Assembly: GCF_003314995.1 (NCBI RefSeq)
Contig: NZ_QNRH01000002.1
Span: 682,001 to 746,000, forward strand
Direction of reading: 5' to 3'
DNA: 64,000 bases
Origin: Pseudochrobactrum asaccharolyticum
GTDB lineage: Bacteria > Pseudomonadota > Alphaproteobacteria > Rhizobiales > Rhizobiaceae
Below, in pieces: positions 29,247 through 38,557 of the stretch. Under the pieces are notes generated by a model that saw only the letters and a program-made list of their open reading frames with translations, searched no databases and had not been told where the DNA came from. Each line of letters opens with the position of its first letter. Within the stretch, counting starts at the first letter, position 1. A program made the translations under genes and the position numbers.

Positions 29247-29669
29247 AGATTTCTCACATCCCTGTTGATGGCTGTGTGTAAAAAGTACCGGCTCTGAGAC
29301 GTCTTTCTCTGCCTGTTGATTTAAACAGGATTCATCCACAGCGCGCCTGACTGTATATTCGTGACAATAAACACTGTGGGTAACAGGAGCAATTCAAAGT
29401 TGGAAAGAATTCATTCAATGGTTGTCCACAGGATAGCATGAATGATATTTTCAATAAGTATCAGTTTTTATTGATGAATTTTTGGTCGCATTGCTTTTTC
29501 CCGATTGATGGGCAATTTATCCACATCAGCCGGTTTTCATGATCAGCCTGTGGGAAAACTCAGGGAAACATTTAATCCCCGTTATCAACAGACTCTAAGA
29601 ATCATAAGAATCCAAAAATCATCACTTTCTTTATGGGATAACCGGGGAAAACCGGTGTGGGTAAATCGC
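29247..29669. other. Probable chromosomal replication origin (oriC), hemE-linked type
   Basis: The gene-free gap between ppsR and hemE has six DnaA-box-like 9-mers: a perfect TTATCCACA at 29517-29525, and one-mismatch boxes at 29332-29340, 29375-29383 (reverse), 29422-29430, 29582-29590 and 29656-29664 (reverse). A strongly A/T-rich segment at about 29441-29500 could be the unwinding element. In Caulobacter and Sinorhizobium the origin also lies beside hemE, with the DUF299 gene on the other side in Caulobacter. With parAB and parS sites 7-11 kb away, I infer the origin of the main chromosome. I found no exact CtrA site (TTAA-N7-TTAA). Confidence 0.75.
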
Positions 29670-30695
29670 ATGACACGTAAAGTTCTGAACGTTCTCAAAG
29701 GTGAAACCGTCTTTCCACCACCAATCTGGATGATGAGACAAGCAGGACGTTATCTCCCGGAATATCGCCAGACACGACAACAAGCAGGAAGCTTTCTTGA
29801 TCTGTGCTATAATCCTGAACTGGCAACGGAAGTGACACTTCAGCCTATCCGCCGTTATGGCTTTGATGCAGCCATTCTCTTTTCAGATATTCTTGTCATC
29901 CCTCACGTTCTTGGACGTGACCTTCGCTTTGAAGAAGGAAGGGGACCTTTAATGACACCTGTGACAGTTGATGAAATCAAAGATCTCGACATTACAGGTA
30001 AAGCAGCCAAATTAAGCGCTGTTTATGAAACCGTCAGCCGATTGCGCGAGCAATTGCCGAATGAAACCACGCTGCTCGGATTTTGTGGTGCCCCGTGGAC
30101 TGTTGCCACCTATATGATCGCCGGTCACGGCACGCCGGATCAGGCACCGGCACGTCTGTTTGCCTATCAGCACCGCGATGTTTTCGTGAAACTGCTGACT
30201 GATCTTGCAGATATTTCTGCGGAATATCTGATTGAGCAGCTTAATTGCGGTGCCGATGCGGTTCAGATCTTTGATTCATGGTCCGGCGTACTGGACGAAG
30301 ATTGCTTTGAAGATTTCTGCATTAAGCCGGTTGCCCGCATTGTTAAAAAAGTCCGCGAAACCCATCCTGATGCCGTGATTATCGGTTTTCCGAAAGGGGC
30401 AGGGATGCTCTATCGGGATTATCGCGCCAAAACCGGTGTAAATGCTCTTGGGCTGGACTGGTCTGTTCCTTTGACCTTTGCACAGGAACTACAACAGCAA
30501 GGCGCTGTACAGGGCAATCTGGACCCGCTGCGTGTGGTTGCGGGCGGTAAGGCTCTGGATGAAGGCGTGGATGTCATTCTGGAAAAACTGGGACAGGGGC
30601 CGCTGATCTTTAATCTCGGTCACGGAATTACACCTCAGGCGCCGCTCGAAAATGTCGCTCAAATGGTCAACCGTATCCGTCAGGCAGGTGCATAA
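29670..30695 (+). CDS. hemE: Uroporphyrinogen decarboxylase
   Basis: A 341-residue cytosolic enzyme that removes four carboxyl groups from uroporphyrinogen III to give coproporphyrinogen III in haem synthesis. It has [18 protein letters not shown] (substrate-binding Arg), [10 protein letters not shown] with the catalytic Asp, [27 protein letters not shown] and NLGHGI. The ATG at 29670 begins [15 protein letters not shown], matching the family; longer in-frame starts extend into the DnaA-box region. It overlaps hemJ by one base. Confidence 0.97.
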   Translation: MTRKVLNVLKGETVFPPPIWMMRQAGRYLPEYRQTRQQAGSFLDLCYNPELATEVTLQPIRRYGFDAAILFSDILVIPHVLGRDLRFEEGRGPLMTPVTVDEIKDLDITGKAAKLSAVYETVSRLREQLPNETTLLGFCGAPWTVATYMIAGHGTPDQAPARLFAYQHRDVFVKLLTDLADISAEYLIEQLNCGADAVQIFDSWSGVLDEDCFEDFCIKPVARIVKKVRETHPDAVIIGFPKGAGMLYRDYRAKTGVNALGLDWSVPLTFAQELQQQGAVQGNLDPLRVVAGGKALDEGVDVILEKLGQGPLIFNLGHGITPQAPLENVAQMVNRIRQAGA

Positions 30696-31225
30696 TGGAT
30701 AAATCCGGCACAAATACAGGCAATCCTGCTGTGAGAGCAGTGATTGCTGTCGCTATCACTGCCATTGCAGCCTATGCGCTGTTTTTTGCGGCAACTGATG
30801 CAGCCTATCTCTGGATCAAAGCTTTTCATATTATTGCTGTGATCGCCTGGATGGCAGGCATGTTATATCTGCCTCGCCTTTTTGTGTATCACAGTCAGGA
30901 AAAGGCCGGATCTGAAGCCTCCGAAACTTTCAAAATCATGGAACGCCGGTTGCTGCGTTATATCATCAATCCGGCGATGATTGTGACCTGGGTTTTAGGT
31001 CTGTGGTTGGCATGGAAAATCTTTGAATTCCGTGGCGGCTGGTTGCACGGCAAGATTTTGCTGGTTGTTTTGCTGTCCGGTCTGCATGGTTATCTTTCCA
31101 AGAGCGTGCGGATGTTCGCTCAGGATAAAAACACCAAATCGACCAAACATTGGCGCATTGTGAATGAAATTCCGACAGTTCTGATGATTTTGATCGTCAT
31201 TCTGGTTGTCGTAAAGCCGTTCTGA
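30695..31225 (+). CDS. hemJ: HemJ protoporphyrinogen IX oxidase
   Basis: A 176-residue inner-membrane protein that oxidises protoporphyrinogen IX to protoporphyrin IX. It has four or five hydrophobic helices; YLWIKAFHIIAVIAWMAGMLYLPRLFVYH holds the conserved haem-ligand His, and ERRLLRYIINPAMIVTWVLGLWL, HGKILLVVLLSGLHGYLSK and RIVNEIPTVLMILIVILVVVKPF follow. Its ATG overlaps the hemE stop (TAATG), so the two haem genes are coupled. It replaces HemG/HemY in this lineage. Confidence 0.94.
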   Translation: MDKSGTNTGNPAVRAVIAVAITAIAAYALFFAATDAAYLWIKAFHIIAVIAWMAGMLYLPRLFVYHSQEKAGSEASETFKIMERRLLRYIINPAMIVTWVLGLWLAWKIFEFRGGWLHGKILLVVLLSGLHGYLSKSVRMFAQDKNTKSTKHWRIVNEIPTVLMILIVILVVVKPF

Positions 31226-31241
31226 TCACTATTTAAGCTAA

Positions 31242-31278
31242 GAAATTACGCTTTAAGCTCCGTTTAGAGCGTAATTTC
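31242..31278. repeat. 11-bp hairpin between hemJ and rho
   Basis: GAAATTACGCT at 31242-31252 pairs perfectly with AGCGTAATTTC at 31268-31278 across a 15-base loop. It shares a TTTAGAGC edge with other small repeats of this window. A weak terminator for hemE-hemJ or a remnant palindrome are both possible. Confidence 0.55.
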
Positions 31279-31469
31279 ACCCTGTCTGACTATTTTTATA
31301 GCGCTGCAAAGCAGCTTGGCTCTTGCTCAAATCACCGGAACCGGTTAAGGAAAGACACCTTCCTTCAAGAATAGCAGGTTTCCGATGCCGGTCATGCCCC
31401 TCATGACCATTATGAGCGCACAACTGCATTTTTCTTTTTTCAATCTTTTATAATATGAGTTCCGCACCC

Positions 31470-32735
31470 ATGCAGGAAATGAAACTACAAGATCTTAAGA
31501 ACAAGACACCTGTCGATTTGCTCGCTCTCGCTGAAGAGCTGCAGGTTGAAAACGCCAGTGTTATGCGTAAACAGGAACTGATGTTCGCTATTCTGAAGAG
31601 CCTTGCCTCTCAGGAAGTCGAAATCATCGGTGAAGGTGTCGTTGAATTATTGCCGGACGGCTTTGGCTTTTTGCGTTCGGCAAATGCCAACTATCTTCCG
31701 GGCCCGGATGATATTTACATTTCTCCTTCGCAGATCCGCCGTTTTTCACTGAAAACCGGCGATACGGTTGAAGGACCGATCCGCAGCCCGAAAGAAGGCG
31801 AGCGTTATTTCGCGCTTCTCAAAGTCAATACAATCAATTTTGAGGATCCGGAAAAGATCCGTCATAAAATCCATTTTGATAATCTGACACCGCTCTATCC
31901 GAATGAGCGTTTCAAAATGGAACTGGATATTCCGACCAATAAAGACAATTCAGCCCGTGTGATCGATCTGGTTGCACCGCTTGGTAAAGGCCAGCGTGGT
32001 CTGATCGTGGCGCCGCCACGCACCGGTAAAACGGTTTTGCTGCAGAATATTGCGCATTCGATTACCGCTAATCATCCGGAATGCTATCTGATCGTCTTGC
32101 TGATTGATGAGCGTCCTGAAGAAGTGACTGATATGCAGCGCTCGGTAAAGGGCGAAGTTGTATCCTCGACCTTCGATGAACCGGCATCCCGTCACGTTCA
32201 GGTTGCTGAAATGGTGATTGAAAAGGCAAAACGCCTTGTTGAGCATGGCCGCGATGTGGTCATTCTGCTTGACTCGATCACCCGTCTCGGCCGCGCTTAC
32301 AACACTGTTATTCCTTCATCCGGTAAGGTTTTGACCGGTGGTGTGGATGCCAATGCATTGCAGCGTCCGAAGCGCTTCTTTGGTGCTGCCCGTAATATCG
32401 AAGAAGGCGGCTCGCTGACCATTATCGCAACTGCGCTGATCGATACCGGTTCGCGTATGGACGAAGTTATCTTTGAAGAATTCAAGGGTACCGGTAACTC
32501 GGAAATCGTGCTTGACCGTAAGGTTGCCGATAAGCGCATCTTCCCTGCTATGGATATTCTTAAATCCGGTACACGTAAGGAAGATCTTCTGGTACCACGT
32601 CAGGATCTGCAGAAAATCTTTGTTCTGCGTCGTATTCTGGCGCCAATGGGCACAACCGATGCTATTGAATTCCTGATCGATAAGCTGAAACAGACGAAGA
32701 ATAATGCTGAATTTTTCGATTCAATGAATACGTAA
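31470..32735 (+). CDS. rho: Transcription termination factor Rho
   Basis: A 421-residue hexameric RNA-dependent ATPase that releases RNA polymerase. The N-terminal Rho domain ([24 protein letters not shown]) leads to a cold-shock RNA-binding domain with [30 protein letters not shown], then the RecA core with Walker [13 protein letters not shown], Walker [18 protein letters not shown] and the Q/R-loop segments. The ATG at 31470 gives the family length; an in-frame ATG at 31455 lacks a ribosome site. A leader of about 245 bases after hemJ might allow autoregulation by Rho, which is usual, but I see no specific signal. Confidence 0.97.
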   Translation: MQEMKLQDLKNKTPVDLLALAEELQVENASVMRKQELMFAILKSLASQEVEIIGEGVVELLPDGFGFLRSANANYLPGPDDIYISPSQIRRFSLKTGDTVEGPIRSPKEGERYFALLKVNTINFEDPEKIRHKIHFDNLTPLYPNERFKMELDIPTNKDNSARVIDLVAPLGKGQRGLIVAPPRTGKTVLLQNIAHSITANHPECYLIVLLIDERPEEVTDMQRSVKGEVVSSTFDEPASRHVQVAEMVIEKAKRLVEHGRDVVILLDSITRLGRAYNTVIPSSGKVLTGGVDANALQRPKRFFGAARNIEEGGSLTIIATALIDTGSRMDEVIFEEFKGTGNSEIVLDRKVADKRIFPAMDILKSGTRKEDLLVPRQDLQKIFVLRRILAPMGTTDAIEFLIDKLKQTKNNAEFFDSMNT

Positions 32736-32757
32736 TTTGTTTCATTATGCTGATATT

Positions 32758-32789
32758 AAAAACGCCGCCTCAAAAGGGCGGCGTTTTTG
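32758..32789 (+). terminator. Intrinsic terminator of rho
   Basis: A stem AACGCCGCC/GGCGGCGTT, with A before and a T run after, sits about 22 bases past the rho stop. The T run is followed at once by a palindromic repeat. Confidence 0.92.
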
Positions 32790-32790
32790 T

Positions 32791-32899
32791 TTAGAGCATT
32801 TCACCGTCAAGTTGGATCAACTTGACGGTTGTGATAATGCGACCCAATAAAGAATCTAGAGCATACGCTGAGATTCAATCCGTAAATAAACTGCTCTAG
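32791..32899. repeat. Composite palindromic repeat, Bru-RS-like
   Basis: An element of about 109 bases bounded by TTAGAGCA and TGCTCTAGA. It contains a perfect 12-bp stem (ACCGTCAAGTTG with a GAT loop) and an internal TAGAGCA. The edges and size resemble the short intergenic palindromic repeats known from Brucella and Ochrobactrum. Its right edge supplies the last codons and TAG stop of the DUF255 gene. Confidence 0.7.
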
Positions 32900-34920
32900 A
32901 GCAGTTTCTCAAGATCAGCGGCATCATAGACCGGCGGTAAACAGACCTGATTGCGGCAGAGAATGGCACAGGAGCGTTTACCAGTCAGAGACAGGAAAGA
33001 TGCCCATTGCGGCTGCTGTAAGGCTTGGTGGTGGTTTAGAATGATATCTGTACGGCATGGATCGGCATGTCGGGATGCGCAGCGGTATAATTCATCCTCT
33101 GTGTCCTCAACGATCAGCACCAGTTTAACCGGATCAAGCAACTGAACTGCAGCATTGAGAATAGCGGCCTGACCATAAGCCATATGTTTGCTACGCCCTA
33201 ACGCACGTTCTGCCAGCTCATTGGTTTTGGTCAGCAGTGCTTCATCTTCCGTTATCAGTGCCAGCCTTGTGCACGCTTCGATAATCTGGCTGGTGGAGCT
33301 TGGAATAGCTTCATCCTGATCCCCATAAAGATAAAAAATCACATCATCATTATCCAAAGCTGTCAGCCGGTAATCACCATTCTGATCGAGATGATGCTGA
33401 TTGAGTGAGATCAGCAATGACTTGGCATCATCGATATAGTTTTGCTGCGGATCAGCCTGATAGAGTGACAAAGATGCATTGATGAGCGCTGCATAATCAG
33501 AGGAGAGAGCAGGGAGCGTAGTTTCAGTATTTGACCATATATGACTGACGGCTGTGCCTTGTTTAGGCATCAAGATTTGATAAGTGTTTTTTGCCAGTTC
33601 GAGCCAGTCAGTGCGATTAAAAACACGGGCAGCTTCAGCCAAAGCGCGAATGAAATAGGCATTCCAGTCGGTCAGACATTTTTCATCACGCCCAGGTCTG
33701 ATGCGCAAGTTTCTGATACCAAGCAGTTTTTCCCGCATTGGCTTTAGGGTTTCATCTTCTTCCTGGTTGAAGTTCAGCATATCCAGCCGATGAAGAATAT
33801 TGCTGTCTTCCCAGTTTCCCGCAACACTGACATTGTATTTAGCAATGAACTCAGGAGCATCTTCTCCGAGAATGCTCTCTATTTCTGACTGATCCCAGAT
33901 ATAGAATTTGCCTTCAACACCTTCGCTGTCCGCATCAAGACCGGAGGCAAAACCGCCATCCGGCAAAGTCATTTCAGTTGTAATCCAATGAATAATTTCT
34001 TCGATTCGATTCCGAAACAATGGATTTTGAGTGCTGCTCCAGCCCCATGAGCATTGCCGGATTGTCTGCGCATTATCGTAAAGCATTTTTTCAAAATGCG
34101 GAACGAGCCAGAATGCGTCAGTACTGTAGCGCGCCAGACCACCGGCAAGATGATCATAAATACCACCATTGAGCATTTTCTCGGTGCTGAGAATAAAAAG
34201 ATCATGGTGTTGTTGCTGCTGGCTGACTTTCCAGGACGTCCAAAGCATCGACATAAACGGGAAGTTCGGAAATTTAGGTTCTCCGCTAATACCACCATAT
34301 GTGGTATCAATACGTCTGGCTATTGTATCAGCATAGCGCTGGAAGATGCCTTCATCATTTGCTGCCGGTTCAGCTTCCGGTGTTAAAACATTCTGTAAAT
34401 GTGTTTTAAGCGCAGTAACATTGCCGTTAATTCGCTCGCGGTCATTTTTCCATAAAGTGCCGAGGCTTTGAATAATATCCATAAAGCCGGGCAGCCGACC
34501 ATTGGCATATTTAGGAAAATATGTGCCACCCCAAAAAGCATCACCCTGAGGGGTTAGAAAAATTGTCAGTGGCCAGCCGCCTTGTTCGCCCATAGCGGTC
34601 AGAGCAGACATATAAATCTGATCAATATCCGGCCGTTCTTCACGATCGACTTTAATATTGATAAAATGCTCATTCATCAACTGAGCTACTTGCTCATCCT
34701 CAAAACATTCGTGCGCCATAACATGGCACCAGTGGCAGGCAGAATATCCGATGGAAAGCAAAATCGGCTTGTCATGAAGACGAGCGAGTTCGAGCGCTTC
34801 ATTGTTCCAAAGCTGCCAATTGACCGGATTGTCGCTATGCTGTTTCAAATATGTACTGTTCGCTGTATGAAGGCGATTAGAACTGGCATTGTTTTGTGTT
34901 GGGCTTTGCGTCGGGTTCAT
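32896..34920 (-). CDS. DUF255 thioredoxin-fold protein (YyaL/SSP411 family)
   Basis: A 674-residue protein. The N-terminal thioredoxin-like domain (about 15-180) has NPVNWQLWNNEALELA, SIGYSACHWCHVMAHECFED with a CHWC redox pair, DREERPDIDQIYM and GGWPLTIFLTPQG. The rest is an (alpha/alpha)6-barrel region with GGIYDHLAGGLARYSTDAFWLVPHFEKMLYDNAQ and DADSEGVEGKFYIWD. The human homologue is SPATA20; the bacterial role is unknown, with a redox or sugar-related function suggested by the fold. The stop codon falls in the repeat at 32791-32899, so the extreme C-terminus is repeat derived. Confidence 0.92.
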   Translation of the reverse strand: MNPTQSPTQNNASSNRLHTANSTYLKQHSDNPVNWQLWNNEALELARLHDKPILLSIGYSACHWCHVMAHECFEDEQVAQLMNEHFINIKVDREERPDIDQIYMSALTAMGEQGGWPLTIFLTPQGDAFWGGTYFPKYANGRLPGFMDIIQSLGTLWKNDRERINGNVTALKTHLQNVLTPEAEPAANDEGIFQRYADTIARRIDTTYGGISGEPKFPNFPFMSMLWTSWKVSQQQQHHDLFILSTEKMLNGGIYDHLAGGLARYSTDAFWLVPHFEKMLYDNAQTIRQCSWGWSSTQNPLFRNRIEEIIHWITTEMTLPDGGFASGLDADSEGVEGKFYIWDQSEIESILGEDAPEFIAKYNVSVAGNWEDSNILHRLDMLNFNQEEDETLKPMREKLLGIRNLRIRPGRDEKCLTDWNAYFIRALAEAARVFNRTDWLELAKNTYQILMPKQGTAVSHIWSNTETTLPALSSDYAALINASLSLYQADPQQNYIDDAKSLLISLNQHHLDQNGDYRLTALDNDDVIFYLYGDQDEAIPSSTSQIIEACTRLALITEDEALLTKTNELAERALGRSKHMAYGQAAILNAAVQLLDPVKLVLIVEDTEDELYRCASRHADPCRTDIILNHHQALQQPQWASFLSLTGKRSCAILCRNQVCLPPVYDAADLEKLL

Positions 34921-35011
34921 GGCTTTGCCTTTCCGATATTCAAACCGATACGATAGTGCTTCAAGCAGCTAAAGAGCGGCAATTTTTCTCTTAACTTGTA
35001 ACGGATTTTCG

Positions 35012-36340
35012 ATGTCAGTGCAGTCTTTTCATCACGATACTATTTTTGCGCTTTCAAGCGGGCGTTTGCCTTCTGGCGTGGCAATTATCAGATTATCAGG
35101 CCCGCAAGCTCGATTCATTACCGAAACCATTGTGGGGAAATTGCCTGAACCACGCAAAGCGCATTTCAGCCTTTTAAAAAACAAAACAGGCGAAGTTCTG
35201 GACAGTGGTCTGACACTCTTCTTTGAGGGACCTAAAAGCTTTACCGGTGAAGATTGTGCGGAATTTCATATTCACGGTGGAATTGCTGTGGTGGAAAAAT
35301 TTCTGGAAGGCCTGTCAGAATTTGAAAAATGTCGTTTAGCGGAAGCTGGAGAATTCACGCGCCGTGCATTTGCAAACGGCAAAATGGATTTAACTATGGC
35401 GGAAGGGCTGGCGGATTTGATCTCCGCTGAAACGGAAACACAAAGACGATTAGCACAGCAAGTTGCTTCCGGTGCGCAACGTAATCTTTATATGGATTGG
35501 CGACAGAAGCTCATTCAGGCGCGAGCTTTTATTGAAGCTGAATTAGACTTCGCAGATGAGGGCGATGTTCCGGGTTCAGTATCCGATCGGGTCTGGAGCG
35601 AAATGCAGGATCTTAGCGCAAAGATTGAAAAACATATTGAAGACGGAAAACGCGGATCAATGCTGCGCGATGGTTTTCATGTCGTCATTATTGGTGCACC
35701 GAATGCAGGGAAATCCAGCCTGATGAATTTATTGGCCGCGCGTGATGTGGCCATTATTTCGGATGAAGCGGGCACAACACGTGATCTGCTTGAAGTGAAA
35801 TTGAATCTGAATGGCGTCGCTACTTATGTGACTGATACTGCCGGTATTCGCGAAACAACAGGTAAAGTTGAGCAAATCGGTATTCAGCGTGCAATGGATA
35901 AAGCGGCGGAAGCTGATTTAATTTTATATATTGAAGATATCTCCAATCCGATTGCGGTAGATATTTCTGAGTTCCAGACAAATATTTGGACAATCGGTAA
36001 TAAAGTCGATTTAAAAATCACCTCTACACCAAATTATAATTATCTGATTTCAACAAAAAATAATGATGGGATCAGCGCACTTTTAGACAATCTAAACACA
36101 TACATCTCAGAGAAAACAAAACTGCATAATGATGTCGTACCAACACGACGCAGGCACATTGATTTACTAAATCTCTGCAAATCAGAAATTCAAACAGCAT
36201 ACAAGTCTAACCAACTTCCTTTGGAATTGAGAGCTGAAAATTTACGTATCGCCTCTCAATACTTAGGAAAAATTACAGGTGATGTAGACGTCGAAGATAT
36301 TCTTGATCTCGTATTCTCTCAATTTTGCATCGGAAAATGA
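35012..36340 (+). CDS. mnmE: tRNA modification GTPase MnmE (TrmE)
   Basis: A 442-residue GTPase that, with MnmG, adds carboxymethylaminomethyl (or aminomethyl) groups to U34 of certain tRNAs. The N-terminal formyl-THF domain starts FHHDTIFALSSGRLPSGVAIIRLSGPQA; the helical domain has GEFTRRAFANGKMDLTMAEGLADLI; the G domain (about 217-370) has GAPNAGKSSLMNLL, DEAGTTRD, DTAGIRET and a G4-like NKVD. The C-terminus ends in the required CIGK. It is followed by parS-like sites and mnmG. Confidence 0.97.
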   Translation: MSVQSFHHDTIFALSSGRLPSGVAIIRLSGPQARFITETIVGKLPEPRKAHFSLLKNKTGEVLDSGLTLFFEGPKSFTGEDCAEFHIHGGIAVVEKFLEGLSEFEKCRLAEAGEFTRRAFANGKMDLTMAEGLADLISAETETQRRLAQQVASGAQRNLYMDWRQKLIQARAFIEAELDFADEGDVPGSVSDRVWSEMQDLSAKIEKHIEDGKRGSMLRDGFHVVIIGAPNAGKSSLMNLLAARDVAIISDEAGTTRDLLEVKLNLNGVATYVTDTAGIRETTGKVEQIGIQRAMDKAAEADLILYIEDISNPIAVDISEFQTNIWTIGNKVDLKITSTPNYNYLISTKNNDGISALLDNLNTYISEKTKLHNDVVPTRRRHIDLLNLCKSEIQTAYKSNQLPLELRAENLRIASQYLGKITGDVDVEDILDLVFSQFCIGK

Positions 36341-36353
36341 TTCACGTGAAACA
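36338..36353. promoter_or_regulatory. parS-like site (one mismatch) at the mnmE 3' end
   Basis: TGATTCACGTGAAACA differs at one position from the bacterial parS consensus TGTTTCACGTGAAACA, the ParB binding site. It overlaps the mnmE stop codon region. Confidence 0.8.
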
Positions 36354-36387
36354 ATTTTCATGATATAGCCTAATTAACGATCAGACG

Positions 36388-36403
36388 TGTTTCACGTGAA
36401 ACA
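36388..36403. promoter_or_regulatory. parS site, perfect consensus
   Basis: An exact 16-bp TGTTTCACGTGAAACA palindrome in the mnmE-mnmG gap. It is the expected loading site for ParB encoded at 40091-40969. Confidence 0.93.
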
Positions 36404-36630
36404 TTCTGTGGAATCTTAAAACACGATTTGACTCAAGAGAGTTATTCTGAGTCAATAGATTCCCGTCTCTGAAATTAGTATTAATAGTTTGAGTGAGTGC
36501 GTAAAATATTTTAGTACCGCGCTCACGAAAAACGATAGCTGCTTACATCATTATAAGTACCCAGTTAAAATAACTTGATGGTGAAATGCTCTAGTTATGT
36601 GTTCCCTTTTCAGAGAGAACATGAGAATGA
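36404..36630. other. Gap between mnmE and mnmG holding the parS cluster
   Basis: The whole gap between the two genes is about 330 bases and includes three parS-like sites. No other gene is supported. The A/T-rich middle part probably holds the mnmG promoter. In-frame codons upstream of the mnmG start (from 36575) do not resemble MnmG. Confidence 0.5.
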
Positions 36631-36646
36631 TGATTCACGTGAAACC
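36631..36646. promoter_or_regulatory. parS-like site (two mismatches) upstream of mnmG
   Basis: TGATTCACGTGAAACC keeps the central TTCACGTGAA of parS and lies 22 bases before the chosen mnmG start, so ParB binding here could also affect mnmG transcription. Confidence 0.7.
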
Positions 36647-36667
36647 AAACAAGTTTTGGATATGATT

Positions 36668-38557
36668 ATGACAGGTTTTTATGACGTCATTGTTATTGGT
36701 GGTGGACATGCTGGCACCGAAGCTGCCGCTGCATCAGCAAGAACAGGCGCTAAAACTGCTTTAGTAACACACCATTTTGATACGATTGGTGTTATGTCCT
36801 GTAATCCTGCTATTGGCGGATTAGGGAAGGGACAGCTTGTTCGTGAAATTGATGCCCTTGATGGTTTGATGGGCAAGGCTGCCGATCAGGCCGGAATTCA
36901 ATTTCGTTTATTAAATCGTCGAAAGGGACCAGCAGTACGCGGTCCGCGTACGCAGGCAGATCGTAAATTATACCGCCTGGCCATTCAGAGCTTTATCAAA
37001 GAGCAAAGCAATTTGACGGTTGTTGAAGGCGGGGCAGCGGATATAATTGTTAAAAATGGTTCAGTTAAAGCTGTTCAACTTATGGATGGCACCATTATCA
37101 ATTGTGCTTCTGTTGTTTTGACGAGCGGAACATTTCTCAATGGCTTGATCCATATTGGTGATAAAACAATCCCTGCTGGACGCATGGGCGAAAAACCAGC
37201 TCTTGGCTTGTCTGAGCGTTTGATTGGTTTAGGTTTTGGTTTAGGGCGCTTAAAGACCGGCACGCCTTGCCGTATTGATGGTAAAACTATTGACTGGGCA
37301 AGTCTGGACAAACAATCTGCTGATGAATATCCGGTTCCGTTTTCTATGATGACGGATAAGATCACAGTGCCGCAGATTGATTGCGGTATTACGCGTACAA
37401 CAGACGCTACTCATCAATTAATCCGTGATAATATACATCGTTCAGCAATGTATTCAGGGAATATTGAAGGCATAGGTCCGCGCTACTGCCCATCTATTGA
37501 AGATAAAATTGTAAAATTCGGTGATCGTGACGGCCATCAGATTTTTCTTGAGCCGGAAGGTCTTGATGATGATACCGTTTATCCGAATGGTATTTCGACC
37601 AGCTTGCCGGAAGATGTTCAGATCGATATTCTCAAAACTATACCAGGTTTAGAGCATGCCAAGATGCTGCAGCCGGGTTATGCTATTGAGTATGATTTTA
37701 TTGATCCGCGCGAGTTGCAGCGCAGCCTTGAAACGCGTCGTGTTAAAGGACTATTCCTGGCTGGTCAAATTAATGGTACGACCGGTTATGAAGAGGCTGG
37801 TGCGCAAGGTTTGCTGGCTGGCTTGAATGCTTCCAGACATGCTGGTGGTAGTGAACCGGTTATTCTTCAGCGTACAGAAGCCTATATAGGTGTGATGATT
37901 GATGACCTGACATCTCGTGGTGTCAGTGAACCTTATCGTATGTTTACGTCTCGCGCAGAGTTCAGGCTTTCCCTTCGTGCTGATAATGCAGATACTCGTC
38001 TGACGCCGCTTGGTGAAAACTGGGGGCTGATTGGTCCGGCACGGCAGGTGCGTTTTAATGAAAGAAAGCAGGAGCTGGATAAAGCAAGAGACCTTGCACA
38101 GACGCTTTCTATTACGCCTAATGCAGCAGCAGCACATGGGCTGAACTTGAACAAAGATGGCATTCGTCGCTCTCTTTATGATCTTCTTTCTTATCCGGAT
38201 ATTGATCTGGAACGTCTTACCGGCATTTGGCCTGAACTTTCTGATTTATCCTCGGCTACAAAAGAAGCTTTGGAAATTGAAGCGCAATATTCAGTGTATC
38301 TTGATCGTCAGACGGCAGATATTGCTGTGATGGAGCGGGAAGAACAATTGATTATTCCGCAATCAATTCAGTTTTCTGGAATTTCCGGTTTGTCACTTGA
38401 ACTGAAGCAAAAGCTTGAAAAACGTAATCCTTCAAATATTGCCGAAGCGCAAAGAATTGAAGGAATGACTCCGGCTGCGATCGCATTATTGATAACACAT
38501 ATCCGCAGACATGGTATTGCACAGGATATTTCGGGTGATTTGGCAAAACCAGCATGA
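36668..38557 (+). CDS. mnmG: tRNA modification enzyme MnmG (GidA)
   Basis: A 629-residue FAD enzyme, partner of MnmE. The dinucleotide site is [23 protein letters not shown], followed by the GidA signatures [26 protein letters not shown] and [21 protein letters not shown], then [23 protein letters not shown] and [25 protein letters not shown]-like sequence. The C-terminal helical domain contacts MnmE. I chose the ATG at 36668 (MTGFYDV); one at 36662 is equally possible. It overlaps rsmG by four bases (ATGA). Confidence 0.97.
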   Translation: MTGFYDVIVIGGGHAGTEAAAASARTGAKTALVTHHFDTIGVMSCNPAIGGLGKGQLVREIDALDGLMGKAADQAGIQFRLLNRRKGPAVRGPRTQADRKLYRLAIQSFIKEQSNLTVVEGGAADIIVKNGSVKAVQLMDGTIINCASVVLTSGTFLNGLIHIGDKTIPAGRMGEKPALGLSERLIGLGFGLGRLKTGTPCRIDGKTIDWASLDKQSADEYPVPFSMMTDKITVPQIDCGITRTTDATHQLIRDNIHRSAMYSGNIEGIGPRYCPSIEDKIVKFGDRDGHQIFLEPEGLDDDTVYPNGISTSLPEDVQIDILKTIPGLEHAKMLQPGYAIEYDFIDPRELQRSLETRRVKGLFLAGQINGTTGYEEAGAQGLLAGLNASRHAGGSEPVILQRTEAYIGVMIDDLTSRGVSEPYRMFTSRAEFRLSLRADNADTRLTPLGENWGLIGPARQVRFNERKQELDKARDLAQTLSITPNAAAAHGLNLNKDGIRRSLYDLLSYPDIDLERLTGIWPELSDLSSATKEALEIEAQYSVYLDRQTADIAVMEREEQLIIPQSIQFSGISGLSLELKQKLEKRNPSNIAEAQRIEGMTPAAIALLITHIRRHGIAQDISGDLAKPA

